Assembly: GCA_029204225.1 (NCBI GenBank)
Contig: CM055112.1
Span: forward strand, 27,983,063 to 28,047,062
Origin: Diphasiastrum complanatum
Lineage: Eukaryota > Streptophyta > Lycopodiopsida > Lycopodiales > Lycopodiaceae
Length of the DNA: 64,000 bases
Direction of reading: 5' to 3'
The translations under genes were made by a program, and so were the position numbers. Shown here piece by piece: positions 33,170 through 44,134 of the stretch (position 1 is its first letter; each line of letters starts with the position of its first letter). Below the pieces are notes generated by a model, which was not told the origin of the DNA, ran no database searches, and saw only the letters and a program-made list of their open reading frames with translations.

Positions 33170-34370
33170 GTACAATGTCCCATTGTCACCATATCTCTCT
33201 CTAAATTGTCACCATCTCCATCTCTTTCTCTCTCTCTCTACATAACATCTATCTCTACGCTCTCTCACTTTGCGCTCCCCCACTCTCTTACCATCTCTTT
33301 CTGTAAACCCTCACCATCTCTCCCTCTACGTAATGGATACTTTGTGCATATTTTGCCCATTTTTGGACAAATTAAAAAGCAGAATATGCATTTGTTAAAA
33401 AAAAATATGCTGCCAATTCCAGCCTGTGTGTAAGGTGTCAGGAAACAAGCACATGCCTGCCATGTGGTAGCGTCAGAGTGGGCAGAAAAGTCAAACTGCT
33501 CATTATGTTTCATAATCATAATGAGCATGTAGAAATAAAGTATCCATTACGCAATGGAAAGGGCCGGGCACAGGCCATTTGGGCAGGTTCGGCTTTCCAA
33601 AGAAATTTAGGCTCAGTCCCTCCGGGCCTAAAAAATTTCTGGAAATCCTTAGAGGGCAGAATGGCTTGTGCGCGGCCCATTCCATAGTACATACTCACCA
33701 TCTCTCTCTACACTCTCTGTCACAAGACTCACGATTTCTTTGTTCGCTCTCCTCTCTCTCTCTCTCTCTCTCATCGTCGCTCTTCTTTCTCTCACGATCG
33801 TCCTCTCTTCACGATTGTTCACACAAAGCTGTCTGCAATAGTCCAAATCTTGAAATTCCTCTTAATCCTCCTCTCCTCATCACTTCTCTCTCTCTCTCTC
33901 TTCAACGATCAAGAGGAGCACCTTATGCTCTTTCCCCATCGCTGCTCTTGTGCCAACACTACCTGATGTGCTCTCTTCTAGAACCTTCTTGATCTTTCTC
34001 TTTCTAAAAAGTTCGTGAAGCGAATGCCTCTCCCGAGATAGAAGCTAGCATACAAAAATTCAAGGCACACGTGGCCCAATTAAAATGCACGATTCAACTT
34101 TTTTCCACAACGGGTTACATTCTCACAAAAGCCTCACCGTATTTCTCTCTCACACAAGCCTCGCCATACCTCTTTCTCTCTCTAAACAAGAATGAGCTTA
34201 TCTAATGCTCGATCTCTCTCTGTCTCCCCCAGTGAGCGATCCTCTACTTGTTCTCCTAGCAGCACGCTCTATCTCTCTCTCGATCACCACGATCCTGCTC
34301 CTAACTTTTGCTCCTGTTGGTCCTCCTAGCAGCATGCTCCATCTATCTCTCTCTCCCAATTACCATGATC
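33170..34370 (+). repeat. Pyrimidine-rich tract upstream of the ERF gene
   Basis: Many CTCTCTCT runs (longest about 20 bp at 33,750-33,770) and recurring CACCATCTCTCTCTCTA phrases. Open frames here are Ser/Leu artefacts. A hairpin sits inside at 33,554-33,685. Confidence 0.75.
33554..33685. other. Long imperfect hairpin (arms ~62 bp)
   Basis: Left arm starts ATGGAAAGGGCCGGGCACAG; the reverse complement of the right arm starts ATGGAATGGGCCGCGCACAA, and the likeness goes on through GCCATT and AAATTT to the centre near 33,620. It could be a foldback mobile element or a miRNA-type precursor. Confidence 0.7.
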
Positions 34371-34559
34371 CTCCTCTTTGGTCAGTGATCAACCACGTCA
34401 CCCCGGGCTCTCACTCTAGAACGTTTAGGGCATTCGTGGCTCAATAAAAATTTAAGAATTTTTTTTTTTTCACAATAACATACATTCTTTTATTATTTTT
34501 ATTTATTAATTATGTAATCTATTTTATACCCTGTATTTTCTGCTAAATTGTGGTTTTTG

Positions 34560-34985
34560 CAACTTGACGATAAAGGGGGAGCTCTGCCGGCCGGCGAGTT
34601 TAGACGGGAAGCGAAAGTCGAGACGTCAGGCGCCGGTTGGCGGCCGCCGGCCAAATCTGTTGGGGCCTACCGCCGGGAGGTCGGTTTCCGGGGGCGGTCC
34701 GCGTCTTTTCGCACCGCTTGCAAACTACGACCGTAGAAGGGTGATTTGACGGTTGAAAGTTGAAAGCCGCAACGTCAGAAGGCCTAACGTCCAAACGTCC
34801 AGGCTGCCGACGACGTCTTCGACGTTCTGAGGGGCATTCGCGTCCGTCACCGATGGTCGACCGACGGGCTCGGCGACGTCGTGGTCGCTTGTGGTGTTGC
34901 GCAACAGGCATGCGCGTCTGCAACAGACAGTCGACCGACGGGACGTCGTGGGCGGTTGCGGTGAGCCATATCTCTAGCTGTTGAT
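34560..34985 (+). promoter_or_regulatory. GC/CpG-rich presumed promoter of the ERF gene
   Basis: Ends about 370 bp before the ERF start. GACGTC/AACGTC/ACGTC words occur at least eight times (e.g. 34,622, 34,761, 34,788, 34,811, 34,876, 34,940). ACGT-core and TGACG-type sites bind plant bZIP factors. Use as a promoter is inferred from position and composition. Confidence 0.5.
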
Positions 34986-35356
34986 TTCCTTTCTCTTTAC
35001 GCCTCTATTCAACCAGAGATTTTCCCTTCGCTTTTCTCTCTAATCCTTTACAAATAGTGATGGATCGGTGCGTAGTGCTGCATCGATGCTGTCACATTGC
35101 TCCATCGCAGCGATTCCACGCATTGAAGAAGCTTTTGCACCTTCTTTTCTTGTTTTGTTTTCACTAAATTTCAAGAATTTTCTCTGCTTACGCTTCTTCT
35201 GAGCTTCTTTTGAGCTACTTTTGATTGATTATGCAAAATATTATGTCGTTGAAGGAGGATCTTCGATTTGTAGTTGTTGGAGCTCTTTGCAATAACAATT
35301 AGTGGTTGCTTATTTTTGGGTTGGTGGAAGTTGACTGAGCGGAGCTAGGAGGGGGC

Positions 35357-36175
35357 ATGAAGATGGTTCTCATGGACGAGAAACATAGGCTTCAAAATCC
35401 GGCAATGAAACTGAAAGAAGCTCGTTTAAGAGGTGTGAGGAAGAGACCATGGGGAAGATTTGCTGCGGAGATTCGAGATCCTTGGAAAAAAACTAGGGTC
35501 TGGCTTGGGACTTTCGATACACCTGAAGAGGCTGCAAGGGCATATGACAACGCTGCCAGGGCTTTGAGAGGTGCCAAAGCTAAAACAAATTTTTCGAATC
35601 CTTACGATGATCAGAGCACAAGTCAGAGCAGTACTGTTGAATCCTGGAGCACCCCAAGAAGAGCACATCAAACAGAGCAACGTGACCTTTGTAAGAGCGT
35701 CTACGGAGGCACGTCGAAGGTTGGTAGCGGGATTGACTTAAATGTCTCTCTTCAACGTTCGGATTATGCAGACGCCGAACCGAAGTGGAAAGGAATCGAG
35801 CCTTTTCCTTCTGGTGTAGCGACCTGCAGTATGGTTTCAAATCCCTCCACAAGGAAGGTTGCCCAGCCTTTTGGAGGCTCGCATCGAGCCGTGAAGAAAA
35901 TGAAAAGTTTTAAGAGGAAAGGTGTTTTACCAGCAATGAGAGTTGGAATGACAGAGTGGTTGACTGCTGGTTTAGACCAACCTTCCATGAATCTCATGGA
36001 TTATCACAGCGACTGTGATTCATCTGCGTCTGTTGTCCTGGATACAGAATCAACCCCTATTCAGAAAATCAGTCCATTAATCAAAGGACGCCCACTCATA
36101 GATCTGAATATACCGTATCGTTTAGAGGATTCTGAGTTAGAACAGGAAAACAATAATCTCGATATCAGGTTGTAG
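35357..36175 (+). CDS. AP2/ERF transcription factor with DLN (EAR-type) repressor motifs
   Basis: Intact, intronless, 272 residues. The AP2/ERF DNA-binding domain spans residues about 24-81: [23 protein letters not shown] at 49-53, RAYDNAA and RGAKAKTNF. Ala and Asp at the usual ERF-subfamily positions suggest GCC-box binding in the nucleus. Residues 180-188 (KKMKSFKRK) look like a nuclear signal. DLN motifs occur at 127-129 (GIDLNVSL) and 249-253 (IDLNIPY); DLN-x-x-P motifs recruit TOPLESS-type co-repressors in group VIII ERFs, so a repressor is likely, though the second lacks the standard final Pro. The start is the first ATG after a stop-rich leader; a second in-frame ATG follows two codons on. 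It is the only intact host gene in the window. Confidence 0.93.
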   Translation: MKMVLMDEKHRLQNPAMKLKEARLRGVRKRPWGRFAAEIRDPWKKTRVWLGTFDTPEEAARAYDNAARALRGAKAKTNFSNPYDDQSTSQSSTVESWSTPRRAHQTEQRDLCKSVYGGTSKVGSGIDLNVSLQRSDYADAEPKWKGIEPFPSGVATCSMVSNPSTRKVAQPFGGSHRAVKKMKSFKRKGVLPAMRVGMTEWLTAGLDQPSMNLMDYHSDCDSSASVVLDTESTPIQKISPLIKGRPLIDLNIPYRLEDSELEQENNNLDIRL

Positions 36176-37000
36176 GATAAAAAATAGTCATTGCAATCAG
36201 AAGTCCTTAGTAGATAATTGAATTGCATTCTTTGAGGTATACAATTGTAGATCTGTTTAGTATTGCAGCAAGGTTTCCATTTAGCGTACCAAGCTCTGTT
36301 TTGTCTCTTGATCTGACTGCCTCAGATTGTCGGTTTTTTTTGGCCAGTGCAATCTTTATTTGTAGACGCTGTGTCAATTGTAAAGACGATGGAGAAATGT
36401 GGTCACCTTTGTCCTTTGTTGTCAAAGTAACGTCAACCAATGGTTAATACTGCCAGGACAAACTGTCCTGGACTTTTCATCTGCAACTTTCTGTCGTGCA
36501 TAATGACAAGCTTCTCTCTGTAGCGTATTATGGATGATCATGAAGAGTGTTTGGCTAGGACAACTTTGGAAAGGGCTTCTATATCCAAGTGTGCTTGTTC
36601 TCTAGGCCTAAACCGAAAGCGTATGTATCGCTCGTTTAATTTTCTCTCGATGCTTGTCAAAATTAATATGGATGAACCATGAAACGTACGTTCGTGATGT
36701 CTGTTGTCAGATGTAATTTGATATATTCGAGACATCGAAAAGTAATAATTCGTAATTAATGATCTCTATGGCCTCACTTTCTGATCTGTTTGAATGAGTA
36801 ATCTATTGGTTTTTCATGCCCTAGTTAGTGACTCCGTGACTGGCAGTGCACTCTGTACATTATTATGCATCGTCTTTGATATTCTTTGGATTCTGTCTGC
36901 CGAACTCTTTTTACATGGCCATAGACAAATTTATTCAACACACTAATAGTGACACCTCAAGTAGATTAACTTCACCGAGAGATGGCTAGGTGTCTCAAGA
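36176..37000 (+). other. ERF 3' untranslated region and downstream DNA
   Basis: No further coding frame with a domain. No clean AATAAA signal could be singled out. Confidence 0.45.
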
Positions 37001-39019
37001 ATACAAAATATGATATGCTAGTTGACTCAGGAAAGCTTGATCCAATTCGTTGTGCAGGATCTTCTTATGAGAGTACCTACAGCTTATGGAATTTTGCTCT
37101 TGCTTCTGAAAGGCTTTCTTGTGCATGTGCCATCCTTGCATTTTCTAATTAAGAGGCAGAGCAAGAGGATGTATGATACGTTTGAATGATACTCTACTTT
37201 TGAATGAAGTTCTTGATATTAATAGATTTAAATTTTTTGATAATTCTTCGATTTCCATTTTTCAGAATACAGTTTTAACTGGCTGCAGTCTCAGCTTACA
37301 GATTTCAGGGTTGCAGAGAATTGTGTTCACTGAATTTTGATCAGAGGGGTGGCTTGCCTGATTTCTCCCGGTACAATGTATATTCAGATGTTTTCTAGAA
37401 TCACAGGAGAGAAATCACACAGGAGTTTCAAGTCCCATTCAAATCACAATCATAGCATATGATCAGTGGATCTCTTTGTAATTTCAAGAACACCTTAGAT
37501 CAGCCATTATCTGTCATTATTGGACAAATATTATAAAGAACTGCTTTGTATTATAGCAATACAAATTAAAACTTTACATTATTGTTGTCCCAATGTGTTT
37601 CCAATCTTCTCTTTAAGCTAGCTCTGGCCTTCAATGACTTTGTCTTCTTTTAACTTGTTCAGACTTCTAGATGCAATTTCAAAAGCGCGAAGGATGAAAA
37701 TGTGGACTACAAGATTTCCCTCCACCAAAAACAGGTGAGCTCATTGGGACAACCCCTTTGCACAAAAGAAAGGACGTCGTTTTTAATTTTTGACTGGACA
37801 TTTTTAAAATTTTAGAAAAAATGATTCAAGATTCTCAAGCTCCCAAAAACAGATCAACAATTACAGGCTCTTAATAATAAGTATTTTGAAAAATTCATTA
37901 TATTCCACATGACATTAAACCTTACAAACAAATTTTAGATGTAAAATTTTTTTCAAACAAAACTTAAGATGTCTAAACTTGTACAAAAGTCTTTTTAGGA
38001 TACTCTGTTATTCCATGCTTGAATATGAACATAAAAATGAAAAAAGATTTGCTTTGAAAATACGAACGTAAGAAAAACGAATATAACATGATCATTTCTA
38101 AGGAAAACAAGAATGATGCAAAAAGATGTGGTATTGTACCACAAAGGCCTTGCCATGTATTGTCGTATTTCAACTTTTTGTGAAGATGAAAAGATAGCTT
38201 AATATACACCCGCCCTTGCATATCAAGCATAAAGCTTACTAACAATTCACTACGAATCGTTCAACTCACAATCACAAGCTAGCAATGGACTCACTCTATT
38301 CACCAAGCAAGCAAGCATCCCCTCCAAGCAACTTCAAACAATCAGTGATGAACTCATACTAGCAATGAGATTAAAGCAATAAACACAAACACAACTTCTT
38401 CCAAGGCATAAATGCAAACAGAGTAATGATGCATCAGCAACTATGAAACAAGCATTACCAACCAAGCATCAATCCACAAGTGCTACATAAAGCAAGACCA
38501 AGAATTAACATTGAACTCTCCAACTTTCCTACTCCAAAATACAAAGAGGCTCACCTTCTTTATACTAAAACCCCAATGGTCTCCCTTCACAATGCAGGAT
38601 TGCCAACCTCTTCATGCCATGTGTCCACTCCTCTTTAAAAGGTACTCTAAGTTGGCCCCTCATAAAATAGCATGTGCTTTGGAGGGTAGATGAATTGATG
38701 ATGTCTTGGTCAAGACTATAAAAGCAAGTGGAGGTACTCTTTGTAGTTAGGTTTTTTAGCTTCCAAGGCCCCTTTCCCATTTATTATCCAATTTGGGAGA
38801 TATCTTTGGTCAACCCCTATTTTCTTAGGTGGCACCCCTATTTTCTTGGCACGCACTGGTTGGTGGTCGCTACGTTGGAAATTTGTGCTGAGGTCTCATT
38901 TTTGAACAATTTTTTTTTGTCCCGATGACATTCATGACTAGGATTCCTTTGGCAAATCGATTTTCTCAAAAACACATGGGGCAATTATATATTAGTAAAA
39001 ATTCTCTCAATACATGGTG
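37001..39019. other. Intergenic sequence
   Basis: AT-rich. No gene, LTR or repeat family recognised. Confidence 0.5.
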
Positions 39020-39700
39020 AGATTTTAGTGTCGTATTGCCTTCAGGTGATGCAAAATACTTCATAATGTTTATTGATGACTTCAGCAAGTTCGTTGTAGT
39101 GTACTTTATTCATACAAAATCAGAAGCTTTCGATAAATTCGTTGAGTATACGAATTGGGTTGAGAAGCAGACAGGCAACGAGTTAAAGCAAATTCGCACA
39201 GATCGTGGAGGTGAGTACATTTCCAACGAATTCAAAACTTTCTGTATTGATCGAGGTATTATGCATACGAAGACTGCATCACACACAACTCAGCATAATG
39301 AAATTGCGGAACGAAGAAATCGTACACAAATGGAAGCTGCCAGGTGTATGATGACTCGTGCGAAAGCACCAAGTGGCTATGTCGAACTATCTTCAGAATC
39401 AAATTTTGAAATCTAGAATACCGGATAAAGTTCCGCACAAAATATGATGAAAGTCAAAGCCAAATCTGGCTCATGTTCGTGCATTTGGATGTGCAGTTTA
39501 TATGCACATACCATACAAATTAAGAAAGACTTGACGAAAAGACATAACAAGGTTTTTTGGTAGGATTCGAGTTACATTTTTCATATTATCGAGTTTGCAT
39601 ACCCGAAACTGGCAAAATAAAAGTTGTTCGAGATGTCAAATTCGATGAGTTTTGCAAAGTACATAGCAGACAGTGACTTAGTCGACTATGAAATTCTCAA
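39020..39700 (+). pseudogene. Copia integrase fragment of the D family
   Basis: Plus-strand integrase: FIMFIDDFSKFVVVYF, IRTDRGGEYISNEFK and HNEIAERRNRTQMEAARCM (39,036-39,416), then the tail with VRAFGCAVYMHIPYKLRK in broken frames to about 39,650. Protein words match the D relic at 18,630-18,007. The catalytic Asp and Glu are present, but TPQQNG has become TTQHNE. Both ends are truncated. Confidence 0.85.
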
Positions 39701-41666
39701 GTCTTATCATGAGTTACGTCTGTTGTTGATCCAACAATTTCATTAGATAACTATTTTTGTAATAATTTTTAAAAATGGTGTCATAAAAGTCAAAACATCA
39801 TTTAATGTAATGTACTTGAAACTTCTTCAACCATCAAGTCACTCGACGACCAGATTCATCGAAGTCATCCGAAGTGTCCAAAGTATCTGACATCTTTGAC
39901 AATCGACTTATTCAGCTACTTTGACGACCCGATCAACTGATCCATCCACTTTGACGATTCAAACTTCGATGTAAATTTGTGATGTTTGTGCGCAACGAGT
40001 GCCAAAAATTTATTTTGAGTGTGAAAATAAGGTGTGATTTTTGTGCATAATGAGTGTTGGCCAAAAAAATTAAACTTCTCTTGCTCTTTATAAATTTTCA
40101 AACATAAACATGTGTAATTGATATTATCACTTTACCAAAATAATATATGTTGAGGACCCAAATGTTCTTAATAGAGTATTAATAGACATATTGAAAACCG
40201 CCAAGATCCATTTTGCAAGATACAATTAAGAATCACCAGTAGAAATATTTTAAATGTAATCTAATACCTTGAATCAACAGGTATCTTAAATATGATGGAA
40301 TCACCCAATTCTTGGTTTTTAAAAAGAAAAAGCAAAGGCAATACTTTGAAATGGCAGACATTTTAAATATGTGGGAATCATCACCCAACACTTATTGTAG
40401 CTTGTAACATTTGTAAAGTGGTTGTTGTGTGTCATCTAGCCCTCCCCTCTCAAAGTGACACTACTTATATCCAACTGGCTAGGATATCTACCACTTACCA
40501 CCTTTGTATGTTAAAAAGGAGCAATAAGCAATGTATTTCTCATTTGTAATTGAGGATGATACTGCAAGAGGGCCCATCCTCATCTTAGCATGAAAAGTCT
40601 TATAAATATTTCATAAAAGATTCGCTATTGTTGACATAGTGTATTTTATGAAGAGACTTAAATTATGCAAAAACCATTAAATTTATAGAAGTAGCTTAGG
40701 CATGCCATGAGCATCTTCATATAGTTTTGAGCGTGCTTTGACTTCCAAAATACTTCCATACAAGTTGATGTACCATTTTGGATAGCATCGTTCATTCATT
40801 ACATTTGAAAATGGAATTTCCTAGTGCCTTCCTAAGGGAAAAGTTAGTGAAAAATCTATTAGACATCATTGAATGAGTTTACAAATGCATAAATCACACT
40901 TACCATAAATAAAATATAAAAAATGTACTTATGCATTTCTAAATGCATTACCACGAGCACAAAATTCTTATAATTTACCAAAAGCAGTTCTAAGAAAATC
41001 AATTTTCAGCAGCGTTTTATGTTGGGGAATCCCCCCCATATATACATGAAGCATCGCTCAAAAAATTCTTTTGTATTTGCGGGAATGCTCAAATGGAATA
41101 ATCAAACTTGCTTAAATAGTACAATCAACTTCCGAATTTGTAAGGTATGTTTATTATAATTAGACAAAAAATGCACCTTACTAATGTGTAAAGTGTATTT
41201 ATTATAAATAAACAATGTAATAATACTTAAACTTTATAAAAATAGGCACATGATTTATTTTAAGCATTTTTTAGTGATGTTTTACACCAAGAAAGGCTTT
41301 CTCAAGCCTCCCCCTTTGTGAGAGGCTCAAGGGCAACAACTTGAGGGACCCGAGGACGACACCCTTGGCCCACTCACAAGGGAAAAGCCCTTTCCTCCAC
41401 ACATAAAGAGTCAATGATTATGGAGTGTCTTTTTATTTCTTACATGTATAGGTAGAGTAATGTGGCAGTTTGCATCTGCGCATCTAGCGTCGAGACGCAC
41501 CTTGCTGGTTGAGAAATACGTTGCTCATGTGAAAAAGCATATTAGGGCTTCAGCTAGACACATTCTTGATTGATATATAACCACATACCACAAACACATG
41601 TTCTCTACTTATCATTGAGTGCAGGCCACGGCCCCTAGCTAGTTCCCTGTGCAGGCATGTCTTAAT
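39701..41666. other. AT-rich intergenic sequence
   Basis: No gene seen. 39,830-39,960 repeats GACGA/TCGAAGT words. Confidence 0.5.
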
Positions 41667-41853
41667 GAGGACCTCTTTCCATGCGACCCATTCACCTAGG
41701 CATGGTGGCATTTTTCAACAACATGAGTCAAAGAATGGGTGAGCGAGTTTGTAGATTATTGAAAATTAGGTGTTGGATAACATGGGTGACTTGTTCGGCA
41801 AGGTGAAAGCATGACATAGCGCCTAGGTGAATGGGCGACATGGAAAGAGCCTC
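41667..41853. repeat. Inverted repeat, ~33-bp arms
   Basis: Arm 41,667-41,701 (CTCTTTCCATGCGACCCATT then CACCTAGGC) pairs with 41,821-41,853, with one inserted base and one mismatch, around a 120-bp spacer. It may be a small foldback element. Confidence 0.7.
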
Positions 41854-41932
41854 TAAGGAGCACCAAGACAAAAAATAACACATATGCATAGCAAGGCAAG
41901 GTTATTGCCATTGTTGGTTGTTAAATCTAGAG

Positions 41933-42050
41933 AGATCAAAGTGCGATTTGTATGGATCAATAACAATCTCGTGAGATCAAAGTGCCATTTGGATGGATCA
42001 ATAACAACCTCACCAGATCAAAGTGCTATTTGGATGGATCAATGATACAC
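41933..42050 (+). repeat. Three tandem copies of a 41-bp unit
   Basis: AGATCAAAGTGCxATTTGxA then TGGATCAATAAC at 41,933, 41,974 and 42,015. Confidence 0.9.
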
Positions 42051-42250
42051 ATAATTTGTTGAAATTGGCATTTCAGCTACTAGTTTCAAAATTTGCTCAT
42101 TCCCCTCGTGCAAGAAGGTAGATCTCATTGTATGAATCTCTGTAAAGGCCAGATAATTCAAAACATAAGATTATCAACCAAACCCATATTCTGGATCCAG
42201 CAATTTGATTATTCTACCCACACTGCTTGTCCATTGATCAATTGCTAGCT

Positions 42251-42926
42251 TGGCCTTTTCCTGTGGTATACACTGGAAGAATCAATCCATTGTTCTGGCA
42301 ACCAGTTGCTGCTGTTGGTGCATTCGATCTTCTTCGACATAACAGCATTTGTTGGTATTTTTGCTGATGGCAGAGCACATAATATTAGCTTGAGTGTCAC
42401 CAATTCTCTTGATTATTGGCTCTTAGATGCTAACCTTCACCTTTGGCTCGATCCTAATAGCTCGAAAGTAACAGGGCGTCTGCTGGAGTACACTGCTCCA
42501 TCCATATATGGCAGGTGGGCAAATTCTTACACTGGGCTTGATGGTAATATTTCCACAACAGCACAACAATAAGCACAGTTACAACCACAATAGGTTCTGA
42601 TAACGTCGATCTGGAGGAGACAGAGAGCTCCTACCCTCTCAGCTTGTTCTCTGCTCAGGTTACTCTTCCTAATGGCACCATAATCTTATATGCCAGTATA
42701 GCACATGCATTAAATGAGCATGTCAATGTATCCGAAAAAGGTCCCAGCTCTCTGCATAATTCTCAGGCACACAAATAATCTGCTCACTAGTGGGTGGGGA
42801 GCTTTGAGACAGAATTTCAGCTTCCAAAGCACAAGTGGTTGCTACTATCGTACATTAAGTGCTACTCTATTCTCGGAAATTGTATTAACGAACTGCACTT
42901 TTCCTGATTTGCCTAATAGCTTCTGA
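42251..42926 (+). pseudogene. PNGase A-like (peptide-N-glycanase A family) pseudogene fragment
   Basis: Reads VVYTGRINPLFWQPV and AVGAFDL (from 42,251), then in another frame DITAFVGIFADGRAH, VTNSLDYWLLDANLHLWLD (42,306-42,570), then SSYPLSLFSAQVTLPNGT (from 42,572), then LLTSGWGALRQNFSF (to 42,926). These blocks come in the order of plant peptide-N4-(N-acetylglucosaminyl)asparagine amidase A proteins, usually intronless secretory proteins that release N-glycans. At least three frame changes and stops; both ends missing. Family assigned from memory of motifs. Confidence 0.7.
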
Positions 42927-43467
42927 TCTCATTTCAAAGATTGTGATAAGCATTCTTTTTCTCTTCTTTCTGGTGTTTTTTAAGATTCATACTATCATAT
43001 TAGCAATACAGTCATGCTCATGTGAACAAGAAATTATTTGTTTGAGGATAAAGTTCTTGCTTGACAAATTAGATAGTGCCTCTTGGCCAGGTAAAACAAC
43101 CTTACCGCTCAGACCATTAGTTTCATCCATAATTAAGCGGTTGTTAGGACTTGATTAAATCTTTTCTCTTGGGTATATGTTTTTCATGGCATTTTACTTT
43201 TGAGGCTGAATTTGTTTCTAACCATACACTATGCATTTTGACCATTTATGGGAATAATTCAATAATCTTATCAGTTTAAATCTCTTTCTGTATCTGAAAA
43301 TTCATAACATGATGCTGAAATGAGAATTTGTTGCTTTCAACATTCACAATCTACAATTTACAGTTTTTTGCAGCTAGGTTCTCTTAAAAAACCACGTTTG
43401 CAGCCTGGCAGAATCAGGATTACCTAAGAATTTCCAAGCACACGCACACTGAATGTGCAAGTGATGC
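42927..43467. other. Unassigned sequence
   Basis: AT-rich, no gene seen. Confidence 0.5.
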
Positions 43468-43550
43468 GCATTGAATCATGGAAAGAAAGTGGAGTCATGT
43501 GCACACTGCAAAGATTTAATGCTCATCACTTTCTTTCCATGATTAGATGC
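43468..43550. other. Short hairpin with 24-bp arms
   Basis: GCATTGAATCATGGAAAGAA at 43,468, continuing AGTG, pairs with 43,527-43,550 with two mismatches; the inner 18 bp are perfect. The loop is 35 bp. Confidence 0.85.
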
Positions 43551-43991
43551 TCAATACTTATACATAGTAAACTGCCAGTGGAGCTTTGAGAATCTGTGTC
43601 CAAGGCCAGAACTTCAGGGCAGCGTCTAGAGAGTCCAAAACCCATAAACTCATCCAGGGGCAGGAGTTAGGCTATTCTGCCTAAAGACTGTTGGGCAAAA
43701 ATTCTAAATCTAAGCATTTGATTATCTCAAGATTTACATGATAGGGTCTATCTTGTAGATATATCAGAGTTCAGAGGACCTGTTAGTTATGTGAATAAAT
43801 AAAAAATTTCAACAGATTCCCTAGTTTGTTATTAGAAAATCAATTTAACTTGTTACTCAGAATCAGTTGAGACGTCATAGACTACCACAATGATTTTGAT
43901 AAGCTGGTTAAATCAATTCAGTCGGTTAAATCAGTAGCAATGTGGTATGAGCAAACTACCAAACTATAGATCAAGATAGAATAAACAAAGA

Positions 43992-44025
43992 TCCAAAACC
44001 CTAAACCCTAGACCCTAAACCTCGA
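43992..44025 (+). repeat. Telomere-like CCCTAAA tract
   Basis: Four CCCTAAA/CCCTAGA units, the second-last imperfect. Too short to be a telomere. Confidence 0.8.
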
Positions 44026-44063
44026 ACATTGAACTTGTTATTAGAGATAATGCAAAGAAAGAC

Positions 44064-44071
<8 letters not shown>

Positions 44072-44121
<50 letters not shown>

Positions 44122-44134
44122 ACACACACACACA
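44072..44134. repeat. Compound (GA)n(CA)n microsatellite
   Basis: About 43 bases of GA followed by about 16 of CA. Confidence 0.95.
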
